64,000 nucleotides of DNA, taken from positions 21,638,001-21,702,000 of the forward strand of contig OU612073.1 in NCBI GenBank assembly GCA_914767715.1. The letters run 5' to 3'. Within the stretch, counting starts at the first letter, position 1, and every line of letters begins with the position of its first letter. This document shows, piece after piece, positions 48,401 to 60,049 of this stretch. The notes beneath the pieces were generated by a model. It was given only the letters and a program-made list of their open reading frames with translations, searched no databases and was not told the origin of the DNA. Source of the stretch: Membranipora membranacea (taxonomy: Eukaryota > Bryozoa > Gymnolaemata > Cheilostomatida > Membraniporidae). The translations under genes were made by a program, and so were the position numbers.

Positions 48401-51400
48401 TTAGCTGTTATTTCTAATTTACTTGAAATTATTATAGATTTTCATATTTTAGATTCTAACTTCTGTAATATTTTTATGATTTAATGTATGACATTATTTT
48501 AGATTCCCATGATTTTAAATTCCAGTTGCTACAATGTTTTATGATTTGCTGCACTATATTAGTTTTCTTAGCTTCGATAATTTTAGATTCTTAGTTATTT
48601 AAAGATAGAGCGACAATAAAATCCCTTGCGAAACCAAAATTTTATGGTTTAAGAGCTAACGTCTGAATAAGATCATTCAACGCCGATGCTATTGAGAAAT
48701 CATAACAGCCAGGATGATGAAAAGATTACTATCTTATGAGGGACAATAGTTAAACTAGAGTAAGAACGTTCGAGAACTCTATAAGAATGTTCGAGAGCCC
48801 TTTAGAAAGGTAGCAAGACCTTTGTATGCAGGCACAAAGAAAGTGTCGCAATAATGTCGACATTTAAGCGACGACCGATTGAAACGATTAAGGATCGACC
48901 CCTGCTGTGACCAATCAGCTCCCTCTCCTCATTCCTGTGACTATATAAAGAGTAGCAGAAAACGCAAGCAGGAGCTCATCTTAGGAATAGTTTAGGATTA
49001 GTTAACATTGATTTATCTGATAAGAATATTGATTTTTAAACTTATACTTTCAATAAAGATAAAGCTCATTTTGGTACAGCCTTGACGAAGGTTGTGCTAT
49101 GTGCAATTTACTTAGATTAATTTTTATGGAATAATTATAATTAAATAAATGTCTACTCCACATTAAGAACTTGGTGAAATTACTGAATTACTCAGAAACA
49201 TAGATATTGAATTCCGGCCGAAGGGAGCGAGCATCTTTCCGTCAGAAAAATTGACGAGGTAAGTTTATCACAATTGTGAAAACTCTTATTAATATTGCGT
49301 GGCAATATTCAAGGTTGAAATTTGTTTGATAAAATAATTATTATAAAGCTCCAGTTCAAGGCAAAGGTAAGTCCTTGGTTATATCGACTGATCATCGGTT
49401 ATAATTTTGTTGAAGCTCCATCGTTATTGGCGAGTCCGCCATTTGTAATTTCCTGCAGAGGATCAAGTGAATCTTGTGTCTCATTGAAGGTGAAGTTGTC
49501 ACCTCATACATTGAGTCGTCCTGGCGAGCATTTAGTCAGAGTATACCGGTTATTTTATTACTAGTCGCGCTACATTTTGACTAAATCCAATATTTTACAG
49601 CTGCAGTCATATTTATCCTTATTACCTATAACTATATATTTATATTGAACTTTAGACGGTCATTTTACTTTCAGAGTACGGGCAACCACTTGTTCGCGAC
49701 TCAACCACATGTTTAGGCCGAACTTTGCGGAATCACACATAATCAAGTTAATGATTGCTTAGGTGGATTTCAGAGGTCCATAAAGATAAGAGTGCTAACT
49801 ATTACACATAATACAGTAACACCATTACACATACACCATTACACAAAATAGAACCAAAATTTACCTTGTGTCAAACCCACAAAGCGATAATTATAGTATT
49901 AATATTTGAATTATAAATTTATATGACAAACACAAGAAGTGTGCAGGACGGGACCTTACACTTCTGTAATTAATATTAAAGTTACGGGAGTGTGCGTTTT
50001 TCGTCCCTCACAAAGGTATCTTCTTTTTTTTTAAATAAAAGTATGAAAAAAAAAGAAAAAAAAAGGTATGTAGTATATACTGTTCTGCACAACATGCTGT
50101 TAATGATTTGTTTTCTTTGTTGAACCCTGCTTTGGGACTTTTAAGGTAGAGACACGGGGATCAGCAAATGTTGACTTTCTATACACCGTTGGAAAGCTAC
50201 GGAGCTACTGATGCTTAATATTTCAACAAAAATTTGATTGGATGATGTTGCGTCATGTCATCAAAGGAATGAGGCCAAAAAGGCTGTTTTTAGCAAAATA
50301 GCTGGCACAGCCAATTTGACTGCAAGAAATTCCCAAACAGGTCTATTTATTGTTGGTCTAAAATATTATATGATGAGCCTAAAGTGACTTTTTACGTCAT
50401 GTCATACTTTGCCTGACTTTTTAAATTTGATGATAAAATGCAAAATTTAAACCAAATTATCCGGGGCAGATAAAACATGCTAGTGTCAAAACATTTTCTA
50501 GTTTCCTCTAGAGCGCTCTTTAAATGACAAACACACAAACTTTCAGCGGTATGGGTAATGTATTAAGATCAGGACCGACCATCAAAAGTAGGTACATTTT
50601 GTGTAATTTTTCAATTACGCCAAATATGCTGTCGAAAGGACCATTACTGAGGTCACAAAATATTTTTTTAGAAGTTCTCACATACGAAGCCGCATTGTTC
50701 AAGCATAATACTTACAAGAAATGCCAACACAATTTGGCACTGCTTTTCAATTTTCCAGAATGCCTAAAAACGCCCCAAAAACCCCCTTAAATTGGCTGTT
50801 TTTGGTGTTCTGTGGTGCGCTATTCAAAGAAAACTGAAACACAGTGCCAAAGTCTGTTGGCATTTCCTGTATGTACCATGCTTAATCAAAGCGGCTTCGT
50901 ATGTGAGAACTTCCAAAATAAATTTGCGTAGCAACAATAGTAGTCATTTGGACTGTATGTTTGAAGTTCTGTAAATTGATACAAACACTTATCTACCTTT
51001 TGATATCCGTGCTGATCTTGATACATTAGTTATACTGCTGAAAGTTGGTGTGTGTGTGTCATTTAAAAAGCACTACAGAAGAATCTAGCAAAAATCTTGA
51101 CATTTTTTATCTGCCCCAAATTGGTGCTTAAAATTTCACATTTTATCATCAGATTTAAAAATCAGGCAATTTATTGCGTGACGTAAAAAACCATATTAGG
51201 CCCTTTATTTATTATTGTAAGACAAAAAATATGATGAATTATACCTCTAAGAATAAGTAAAACTCGCTTAGAAATTTCTTGCAATCAAATTGTCTCAGCA
51301 ATCCACTTTTCTAAAAACAATTTTTTAGCCTTATTTCCTTAATAAAATGACGCAACGTCATCCAATATAATTTTTGATGAGCTTCAGTAGCTCGGCAGCT

Positions 51401-51668
51401 TTCCAACGGTGTATAGAAAGTCTACATTTGCTGACCCCCGTGTCTCTACCTTAAACATTAAACAAACCTGACTCAATTTTTGGTGCTGAGTTGTGTGAAT
51501 CACAATGGTTAGTGCACTGTGATGCATTGAGCTTCAAACATGATTCCCTAACAGCCTTAGTTCCTATCACTTTGTTTCCGCGATCCTTGAAGAGACCAAT
51601 ACTGTTATTGAAAGTACACTTTAGCACAGTTCTCTGACGGCCAGCAGCACATAAATACTCTCCTCTTT
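45416..51668 (-). CDS. Type I single-pass membrane protein with Thr-rich stalk (5' exons missing)
   Basis: Minus-strand exons in order: 51668-51468, 47048-46896, 46119-45886, 45555-45416 (stop TAA 45418-45416). All four are joined in phase 1, the usual phase for extracellular modules. The first has six Cys and N-glycosylation motifs (NNS, NAS); the second has NGS. The third is a mucin-like stalk (PRRTTRRTTTLVRQTQQ, TTTTQQTRPP) ending acidic (DFDYDD). The last has a transmembrane helix (VGIIPIGVLLGLLFALAVFG) followed by WHNKLRKTR as stop-transfer and a tail of about 10 residues. A cell-surface adhesion or receptor role is inferred. The acceptor before 51668 needs an upstream exon, and I did not find the signal peptide. 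I do not recognise the ectodomain. A TTAA-flanked transposon fills the start of the first intron. Confidence 0.65.
46397..46420. repeat. (AT)n microsatellite
   Basis: Twelve uninterrupted AT units in an intron of the minus-strand membrane-protein gene. Confidence 0.9.
46750..46788. repeat. Poly-C tract, potential G-quadruplex on the minus strand
   Basis: Four runs of three or more C (11, 3, 9 and 5 long) with CCGACAG spacers. On the minus strand, the sense strand of the surrounding gene, this is a G-run array inside its intron. Confidence 0.7.
48763..49057 (+). promoter_or_regulatory. Promoter-like block: heat-shock elements, CCAAT, TATA, short transcript with AATAAA (LTR-like)
   Basis: AGAACGTTCGAGAAC at 48763-48777 is a perfect three-unit nGAAn/nTTCn/nGAAn heat-shock element. 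AGAATGTTCGAGAGC at 48784-48798 is a second, slightly decayed one 21 bases on. CCAAT lies at 48911, TATATAAAG at 48942-48950 and AATAAA at 49052-49057. A TATA-to-AATAAA distance near 100 bases is typical of an LTR's U3-R. A GTAAGT donor at 49259 is the alternative reading, a first exon of a gene. I found no gag/pol and no clear LTR ends. Confidence 0.45.
50141..51454. mobile_element. TTAA-flanked 1.3-kb foldback element (piggyBac-like MITE)
   Basis: TTAA at 50141-50144 and 51451-51454 border GGTAGAGACACGGGG...CCCCGTGTCTCTACC. The inverted similarity is not limited to the ends: CTTTCTATACACCGTTGGAA, GCGTCAT, TCACATACGAAGCCGC and AAATGCCAACA recur in reverse all the way to a centre near 50800, so each arm is about 650 bases with scattered mismatches. 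The mirrored small open frames at 50520-50974 come from the symmetry. TTAA targets are characteristic of piggyBac; no transposase is present. Confidence 0.75.
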
Positions 51669-51964
51669 CTGTAAAGATATACAAATTGTATCAACACTCA
51701 ATCACAATATGCTTTTATGGCATACTTGGATCTCTAACTCCTTGCTTAGATTCACTCAACTTACCTTAGGATATGGCCTATTTACAGCAAAAAATTATTT
51801 ATGTCAATGCAACTTGTTTCAATATTCCAAAAATGATCAGAATAGGTCAAGGATCATGGCATCAATAAGTTCTTTGATGGCATAACACTCTACTATGTAG
51901 TGCTAACGAATGAGAAACAATTTTTTTAAAAGGCACTAAATCAAAATTCTTGTGCTTGCGTCAT

Positions 51965-52171
51965 TTATTGGGCCAGTGAGGCTAAAAGGTCTGCTAGTTC
52001 TTCATTTGATAACTCATTGATTAGGTGTGCTATGATTATGTCTAAAACCCGACTCTTACAAACAGATACCTTCACTGCTGACGTTCCAGTGGAGATGGTG
52101 ACGTAATGATTGAGGGATTCCTCTAGAGAAGCATTGATAACAGCATTCTTTACTTTCTCTGATGCGTCCAT
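51965..52171 (-). CDS. Small helical ORF, possible terminal exon
   Basis: On the minus strand an ATTAG acceptor at 52187 leads into ATATTGACTTTAGCC and then ATG at 52171. The peptide starts MDASEKVKNAVINASLEES and ends NEELADLLASLAQ at a TAA (51965-51967). It would be 68 residues, helical and without motifs. It could be a one-exon gene, a last exon of something upstream, or chance. It cannot be spliced to the membrane-protein exon at 51668 through its GTAAGA donor, because that junction makes a stop. Confidence 0.3.
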   Translation of the reverse strand: MDASEKVKNAVINASLEESLNHYVTISTGTSAVKVSVCKSRVLDIIIAHLINELSNEELADLLASLAQ

Positions 52172-53079
52172 GGCTAAAGTCAATATCTAATAACAAAGTA
52201 AGAACAACCATATTTTAGAGCAAAATCTTCAATATGCATATAACACACAACACTCATAAATAACTAATGGGACTGGTTGGAGCCATTATTTTCGGCAAAA
52301 AATTTCCACTAAATGATTGGCTGATTGGCTGCCCAGTCTAAGGATATGACAACTGCAACCAAAATATAATGCTGTTAAAGCCAAGTATAAGATATTGACA
52401 CTAAAACGCAACACCATCAACACCTATTACCATCAAGGGCGAGTCCATTTCCCCAAACATGTCAGCTAAATTTTAAACAGCAGAACAGCTCTTCTCAGCA
52501 AATCATGTTTCAAATCTACTTGTAATGCAACAAACTTCTTTGAATTTGTTTTGGTAAAGACTGACCTTTTTTTAATTACTAATACAGTTACTACAAGAAA
52601 AAAGGTCAATTAGAACATGCCACATCAAGGTAATAATTAAACTTATACAGCGACCAAATTAGTTCCATGTTCTAATTAGCCTTTAGCGCTGAACAACAAT
52701 AAGTATATTAATGAAAAATTCTTAGTCTAAAAATCTTATTTGGCAAAAGTTATTCTCTTGTACATTTGGTTCAATCGATGGCAGTTTGATTGTAAACAAG
52801 AACTTTAAAGGTCTGTTGCCAAGTTGCTCTTAGTTTGCGGGAAGGTTGGATTACCCAGCAAACACAAAATGTTATGAAAACCTTCTGATAACATTATCAT
52901 AACAGTAGTGGTCCTCGTGATAACGTCGTGCCACGACATCAAAATAGCAAAATGTGTAGACACAATTTTATTGCCGTGATAATAGTTTCGAACGATGTTT
53001 TACAAAATGTTTTCATAACAGTTTCACGATAAAATTTTTTATCATTGAAACCCAGTATCGTGGCGATTCCCTGAGCGCA

Positions 53080-53245
53080 TTTTGCCCGATATTTGAAGAA
53101 ACCATCTACATAATGTCTTTATAACAATCCAATCCGTCATCGTCGAACTCTACTAAAAACACGTTTTTGCCCGATATTTGGAGAAACCATTTATATAACG
53201 TCATCATGACAATCCAATTCGTCAATGCTGAACTCTATTAAAATT
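53080..53245. repeat. Two tandem copies of an 85-bp unit
   Basis: TTTTGCCCGATATTTGAAG at 53080 and TTTTGCCCGATATTTGGAG at 53165 begin two diverged copies running through AGAAACCAT, TAACAATCCAAT or its variant, and GAACTCTA. It lies between the minus-strand gene ends and has no coding potential. Confidence 0.75.
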
Positions 53246-53568
53246 TCCAAATTTAAATGACTTGACGATTTGCACGGCACAGCAATGACAGTAAGACAAC
53301 AGCCATTGCTTCAGCACTACAACTTTCAAAGCTCTGTTTACCTCACAAGTCTATCAAATCCTCATATTCGTCATTTGATTAGCAAAGAGTGTAGTGATGT
53401 TCCAAGTTGTTTTATTCATTGCAAAATAATGTTCAATGATGATTATATACGTGTAATCAACAATTTTGTTTATCAAAAGTAAAAAATGAACATTAATGGT
53501 GGAGAAAAATAAAATTGGTTAGATATCTATTTTTTTACTATCTATGCTGCAGTCATCGCTGTCCCCAT

Positions 53569-56500
53569 TCAGAGTAAGCTCTGTGATTTTCTAAAAGAAG
53601 AGAATAACAACACATTCTTATTACAGTTGGTTTCCTACAATGCATTTGGTTCAACTTCACCGATACAATGCTTTTTTCAAGACTCCTTTGTATTTTAAGG
53701 AGTTGTCCGCTCTTGTACAGAGGTCTGAGCTCAAAGCTCAAAATAGTTATATGATTCGTTGGATTGAATGGTAACAGAGTCATATAGTAAACTCAAAGTA
53801 GGGCTCCTAAAATAAAAATTTATCATTCGTTGAGCATCGGCTTAGCAATGACCTTTGTTATTTGCTCGCTACTTTTAGTTCTAACAAGCTGCATACATAT
53901 TTGTAACTTGTTTAGAGAAACTAGGCTAAGACTTACTTGAAAGACCTTAAACAATCTTAAGTCTTTCAAATAAACTTGACTACCTGGAGCTTGAACTGCA
54001 ATTAACCTAAAAGTGCCAGTCTGTGTGCAATTCATTGTACTGAGCCAGATAGTATGTCTTGACAAGCTTTGTCGGCGCCCCCTCCCCACCCAACAAAGGT
54101 TGTCATGACAGGCCATTTGCCACTCAACTTACATTTTTTTTCCAACACTAAAGTTGATGCCGCCCTTCTGATTAGGTGCGGCTCTACAGAGACCCCCCAT
54201 CTTCTCTATCACCGCAGTGTCATTGTATCCCAGTGCCCTCACAGCTCCTTTGAAAGATAAACATATCAATTACTAGAAGGCAGCGCAGGCAGTGCAGGCA
54301 GTCAAACAAAACTGGGGTAAAACATTGTGAACATAAGAAACTTAAACAAAGCCCAATATACAGATAAGGCACTTGAGGTTTGACCATTGAAATGTTTATT
54401 GGCAATGTTGTTCTCATTTGGTCTGCAGTCCAGGTTTTATTTACTACTTGATCAACTTTAATTGGGTTTTGAGTTTGAAAATTGCATGAGATTGAGCAGC
54501 GTTCCACAATCACGTTCGAGCTGTTATTTGTTAAAGAAATCATTTACCCTATAGGAGTTTAATTTAGCTAGAGTTAAATTTCGCTAGTAGGCTTACTAGT
54601 GAAAATTTTAAAAAAATGTCAAAGCTGGGACTCAAACCCAGGGCATAATTCTCCATCTGATTGCAAGGCAGACACTTAGACCACTACACCATGCTAGCTT
54701 GCATGCTTGGGAAGGTGTATTCCTGTATAATTGTACATTGTTTATGCAACTATGGTGAGTGAGTTTAATTTAAGATACACTAAATTTCGCAATCTAGGAA
54801 TCAACCGAAATGGGAATCCTAAATGCTGCGAAAACTAAACTCCTATAGGGTAGATTAAAATTAATATCAGTTGATCTCGAAAAGCTCAAACTCAAAATAT
54901 GATTGATGATAACACCGTTGCTACTACACATCCCAATGGTGTAATGGCACCCTAGAATAAATGCATCACTGCTAATACTCCATTTAATGTCCTGTCTAGA
55001 TTTATCATAAAATTTTTGAAGTACAGTGAGAACCACTACCCCTGCCTGCTCATAAATACCCTCAAAAACTCACAGAGTAAATAATGAATAACAATTGTCC
55101 ATGTTGCCCATCACATGAGGGTTCATACTAAATGCCTTACACAAGTAGTTGTCTTCCAAAACCTCATGGGCAGGTAACTTCCGCTAATAATTCTGAAAGC
55201 ACTCATTGAATCAACAAAGGTGTGTAAATTACGCTTGAGGCAGCATTTTGTCATCAAAGCCTTTACTTACTTCCTATCGTCTTGAAGACTCTTGTGCCTG
55301 CAAGGCACTGTTTTGTCTTTGTGCCCTGCAGCGTGAAATGCTGCCAAACATGGTTTGAAGCCACTCTCCTCATTGTGGTGAAAACAGCCTCGGTGAGGCT
55401 CCTTCCTCCGATTGTCTCACAGAATTTTTGCTGCAAGAATAAATTTTATGAAAACTGAAAACAACATTTTTATAATGGCGTCTCTGTATATGTGTCATGA
55501 AAGTTAAAAAGTCTGTTTTTTTCCGTCCAGGCCCCCATGTAGCCGATCTGGCGATATGGTCTGTAATTCGCCTTCTCTTTGCCGTTATGGTTAACAAGAG
55601 CAAACTAATTCGAGCACAGTCATGATTCATCAGATGTAGATCATGTGCTGCAGAAATGATTCTTCCCTTCACCTATTTTTGCAGCATATTTGCTACCCAA
55701 AATTTTTGATATTGCAAATTAAAATACTGATTAACCACTGGTCTACTTACAAACTGCTGATACTTGGTATCATCCTCTTTGAGTTGCTCGTTGAAAAGCA
55801 TGAGCTCCTCTGGAGATTCCAGAGGGCTCTCAAACATGTCGAGTATGTTTTTCTCGACTTCAGAGAAACTGCCACTCTCTCCTCTCTCAAGGTGTCTGAT
55901 TATCTTGCTGACCTTCATATCAAGGTTTGTCGGCAACCCTATAGAAGAAATATGAAAATCCATTCAACCAATTATTCACAAAGTTTTTTCCAGCGATACA
56001 ACCAAAGGCAAAGTCTTTTGTTTCGCAAAGAATATATTGGGGTACTTTGTTCTGTATTTCAGGGAAGACTGTGGATGAATTACTTTGCCTGATTGTGTTG
56101 GTGTTGGCAGTAAGTGACATCCTAATAATTGACAAACAGATAAAAAAGTGTATCATTTAGATTGAAATGGTCGCTGCCATCCAGGGAGTATTAATCTATT
56201 TATCAACATTCAAATAACTCACTTTCAATTTTCTGATTTGAAGTTTCCCCCAACACCACACACGATTGTGAATATCCATCTACAATAAAAACTTAGAATT
56301 AAAATATCATAGTATTCCATTCAATGCTAAAAGTTCCTTATCAAGGTTCAACAGTTCAATCAGGAGTTGTCCACCATTTTTCACAGAGGGGGACAACTCA
56401 TAAGATATTTATGTATTTCGTTACTAATAGGGTTGTGTTGTTATAGTATACCATTGTTGAGCTGAAAAAGTGACCAATGCGCTTAAATCTAGTTACATAA

Positions 56501-59500
56501 CAAAGGTAGCGAGGTGGTCCACAGTTTTGATAGGAACAGATGATAAATATCCGTCTAGCAAACTTGACTGAGCTATTGTAGTCCGGAAATTACCGTTTCG
56601 ATTCGGATCAAGTTGGTCACATCAGCAACAAAATTGATTACTCTGCAGTGATCTCGGCCAATCTATTGGTTGGAATTTATTCAAATATTTGACCAAATTA
56701 TGTGAAAAGGATTTCAGATGATAAGTTTTCAAAAATCTTAAGCTTATCTGTAATCTTTTTGAAATTGTCCTGCTATAGGTTCAATCCAACTTCATCTTAC
56801 TGCAATGAACATGTTTTAAAGAGTGCACTGATATATTGAAACACCTATGCATGTTTCTGAGGCATTCCAATTAAGTGTTAGAAGCGGAAGCAGATCTCAG
56901 TTCCGGTCCAAAGTTGTCTGGCTATTATCTGTTCCAATATTATTCTCTCATTTGAGCAATACAGTTCAAGTCTCAGAAAAAACTGGATACTGTATCTTTG
57001 TTGCAATGAGCCTGATTTTTGTACAGAGACTAAAATGAGAAAGGGATACTTACGCGTACTAGCCGATGGTTCTGGACTCATAATTCTGGGCTTTTTTCTT
57101 TCGGAGTTGAAATGAGATCTTCATCTAAAAACAAAGAATTTTTTTGCTAGCAATCGATAAATTGTTAGGTACTTATTCTGAAGTCCTATTTTCACTCTCT
57201 CTAAACTTAACAACAAAACAAAGTGGCTGCTTTTAATGTAAATATGGGTTATCAATGAACCGAAATGGATCCATGATATTCATCTTTGGCAGAAACCATC
57301 TAAATATTGAACCCATGGTGGACGTTAACTGTCAACGGATGTTAGTTGATATTGAAGATACCAAGAGAGAAATAGATGTTTAGCACTTCTGGTGTATTTC
57401 AATTATTGTTCACAGATGGTCGGAGTTGTCAACCCCTTTCCCGTGACATCGCAACTCCAAGGCAATGTCAAAAATAGACTTGGCTGATAATAATGATCCC
57501 TTCCTGCGACTACAACAACGCCCGGATGATTGGGCTAGTTTAGTGTGTTGCAAAAATCAGAGATATCGAATCATTGAACATATATATTGGGAAGAGGCTG
57601 CCTCGAATAACATTATAGGTTATTAAATCAATTCTGAGTCAAGTGCATCTGGTGGGGCCCGCTATCATGATTCTTCTATAATCGGTCTTTAAGTTGGTAA
57701 TGCATTTTATCTCATGAATCAATCTTGAGTTATAACTCACCATGAGAGGTCTTTAGATCAAATGACGGTAGTGGTATAGCCATACTACTGCCATCATGTG
57801 TACTATTGTCATCATTTGCACCATTCCTCTCTTCTCCATCACCATCATCTTAAAAAAATTACAACTGAATTATTTTCTTAGTCAAATGATTGCACCGGGC
57901 ACAAAATTGTTTATTATATGGACCATAACAAACCACAGATCATATTTAACGTATTGCCGTATTGCCGGCAAGGGGTTTGAGTGCAACAAATCGATAATGG
58001 TGCTCAATGTGGGATACATTTTAATATATATCACAGTATAAAGGAAACGCTGACTGGCAGCAAGACCTAGACCGGCCATAACGTGTATAGTAATGATCAA
58101 CTCACACCAAATATCAAAACACCGATACCGGTACTGCAAATCATGCATACACATCATGACAGTGACCACTCCTTACTGCTATCAGTTCCCAACCAAAGAT
58201 TTAGTGGTCCTTTTCGCTACATAAACCAACCAACTGCAACTGCATGCCCTAAATTAAATGTGAAAATAAAAGAATGTTGCATACACTTACTAGGGTCCTT
58301 CTGAATTCGCTGGGGAGATGACAGAGTTGTTTCCTCAAGCTTTGTTCACCAGCCTCTGTATCTACATAAACACAGTATTTTCAAACCAAAACATCAATGT
58401 TAACCTGTTTGTGGTATGAAATCATTAGTTCAGTCTGCGCTTGTTTACCAGAAATAAATTGCCTCGCCAATAGTTTATATTGAGAACATCCAACAACCCA
58501 AATACTTGTAAGAATTCCTAAAATAAATATCCTTGACTCTTTTTACAAGGGAAATCTTAAGCAGCACCAATTTTTATGTAGCAGTACAGCGACCTGTGAA
58601 GCATCGAGATCAAACAGGACTAAATATATACATATGCAGTGCTGTTCCCTGAGTTTTCAATGGTCGAAAGCGCAGACACTTGATTTGAATGTCAGGCCAT
58701 GTGAATATTTCTTTGAATGATTGACAAATTTTTTTAGAATTACCCCATTCTGATTCCTGGTTGTTGCGGATAGAAAATTTTGATGTCTCAGCAACACAGA
58801 AGAAGCAGTTGAAGAATTTTGGATGAGATTTTACCTCAATCCTTAGTGTAAATATTGATGCTTAGTGATAGTAATTAATTCAGACATAGGAAAGGACAGC
58901 CTTTAAACCGAACCATTACCTCCAACCTAACAGCAACCACATTGCTGGGGACATCAGTTATATTTATTTATATTTTTGTGTAAAGTTTAACTAACCAGTA
59001 GTGATACCATCCTTCTCTCTTGCTTGCGACTCATACACCTTGGCCTTTTCGTGGTCCTCTGGAAAGAAAATGCGTAACATTTTAGTGAGAGGGATGCTGG
59101 CATATGTTTGCAACACAATCTTGCTTAATACTGCAAACTTTTGTAGATTGAACTTAAGTTTGGCTCTATTGTGCATGCGGTGGTCATGTTATGTGTGCAG
59201 CGCTCAAATACATATGAATTGACTGAGGTTGCAACTCCGAGTTCCATCCTGTTACTGAGGATATATGTATCAGCTGTGCTTTTTTTTGAAAATCTCTCAT
59301 TTTAGAAATTATTTTTTGAGCTATAATCTCCGCTATAACCACCCTCGAAGATTCCACAGCCGATAATACCAAGTGAATGGGATATCCCACAAGAATTTAT
59401 CGGCGTAATATAGTACTTTCCTATAGTGTGATGCAATCATGATAAATTATTGAAACCAATGCCGTAGACAATGTTAGCTTTGTCTCATTACCTGTAAGCT

Positions 59501-60049
59501 GCAATATCTTCGCGTCATACAACGTGCAATTGCCAATATCTGGAAATGCATGCTCCTTCCTGAGGCTTTTTCCGTTTGTGGTGGTTGGTGGCCAATAGCA
59601 TTTCTGGAAAAAATTATCAGAGCAGCTGTTACACTAGTCAATAAGAAAGGACTCCAAGATAACATTTGGAATATCCACAGATCAGTAAGGCATATGCACT
59701 TGCGAGGCTTTGTCTTGTCAATCCATGTTTGCGCTGCTAAACACCAATGTATACCAAAAATTAGTATTTGGGGCATTTCAACCATATGGCACTCTTTTCA
59801 AATGAACCAACTTGATAAATCTTAAAAAATAGATTTGAAATCATTAAAATAAAACTGCATATTTGAATATTGGAAATTTAAAAAAAAAGTGTTTTGCTAA
59901 GAAAATTTATGACTCACCACAACTGAGTGTTTTAGTTTGTCCTTTTCCTTTAATAAAGTTGACGTTTTGATCCAATTACTGCTAACAATGCTTACTTCCT
60001 CTCTTCGAATGGAGCTGACGATGTAATACAATGGTGCTTTTGGAGCCAT
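53569..60049 (-). CDS. DUF4806 domain protein, about 365 aa; middle exons partly unresolved
   Basis: Minus-strand exons: 60049-59918 (start MAPKAPLYYIVSSIRREE, then SIVSSNWI), 59603-59492 (KCYWPPTTTNGKSLRK), 59058-58996, about 58361-58291 or -58287, 57848-57741, 57118-57054, 56279-56223, 55938-55751, 55430-55271, 54247-54133 and 53590-53569 (stop TGA 53571-53569). The start matches the N-terminal YxIVxF..VAIVPSSW..CYWPP pattern often found with DUF4806. Exons 55938 and 55430 carry the domain itself: PLESPEELMLFNEQLKED, then GGRSLTEAVFTTMRRVASN and FTLQGTKTKQCL. The first three and the last five junctions close in frame. The phases between 58361 and 57118 do not, so an exon is missing or a donor is wrong there. 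The function of DUF4806 is unknown. Confidence 0.72.
54545..54852. mobile_element. 308-bp TA-flanked element with 17-bp perfect inverted ends
   Basis: TACCCTATAGGAGTTTA at 54545-54561 is the exact reverse complement of TAAACTCCTATAGGGTA at 54836-54852. The outer TA may be the target duplication of a Tc1/mariner-type element. Subterminal TAAATTTCGC words occur on both sides. It lies in a DUF4806-gene intron and contains a tRNA-like sequence on the minus strand. Confidence 0.75.
54622..54698 (-). repeat. tRNA-like sequence inside the TA-flanked element
   Basis: On the minus strand, ATGGTGTAGTGGTCTAAGTG resembles a D-arm/A-box. CTTGCAA sits as a 7-base anticodon loop (TGC in the anticodon position) with a four-pair stem and one mismatch. 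CTGGGTTTGAGTCCCAG forms a perfect T-arm/B-box hairpin. The acceptor stem does not pair, so it is not a working tRNA gene. Pol III transcription is possible. Confidence 0.55.

Noticed and set aside
49322-49564. Open frame after the LTR-like block as a gag remnant
   Set aside because: No Cys-His box, protease or RT motif, and no similarity that I can recognise.
50520-50974. Paired small ORFs on both strands
   Set aside because: They mirror each other because they lie in the two arms of the TTAA-flanked inverted repeat. No transposase similarity was seen.
55643-56092. 149-codon plus-strand open frame
   Set aside because: It is the complement of the DUF4806 exon at 55751-55938, which has the family motifs and good splice sites on the minus strand.
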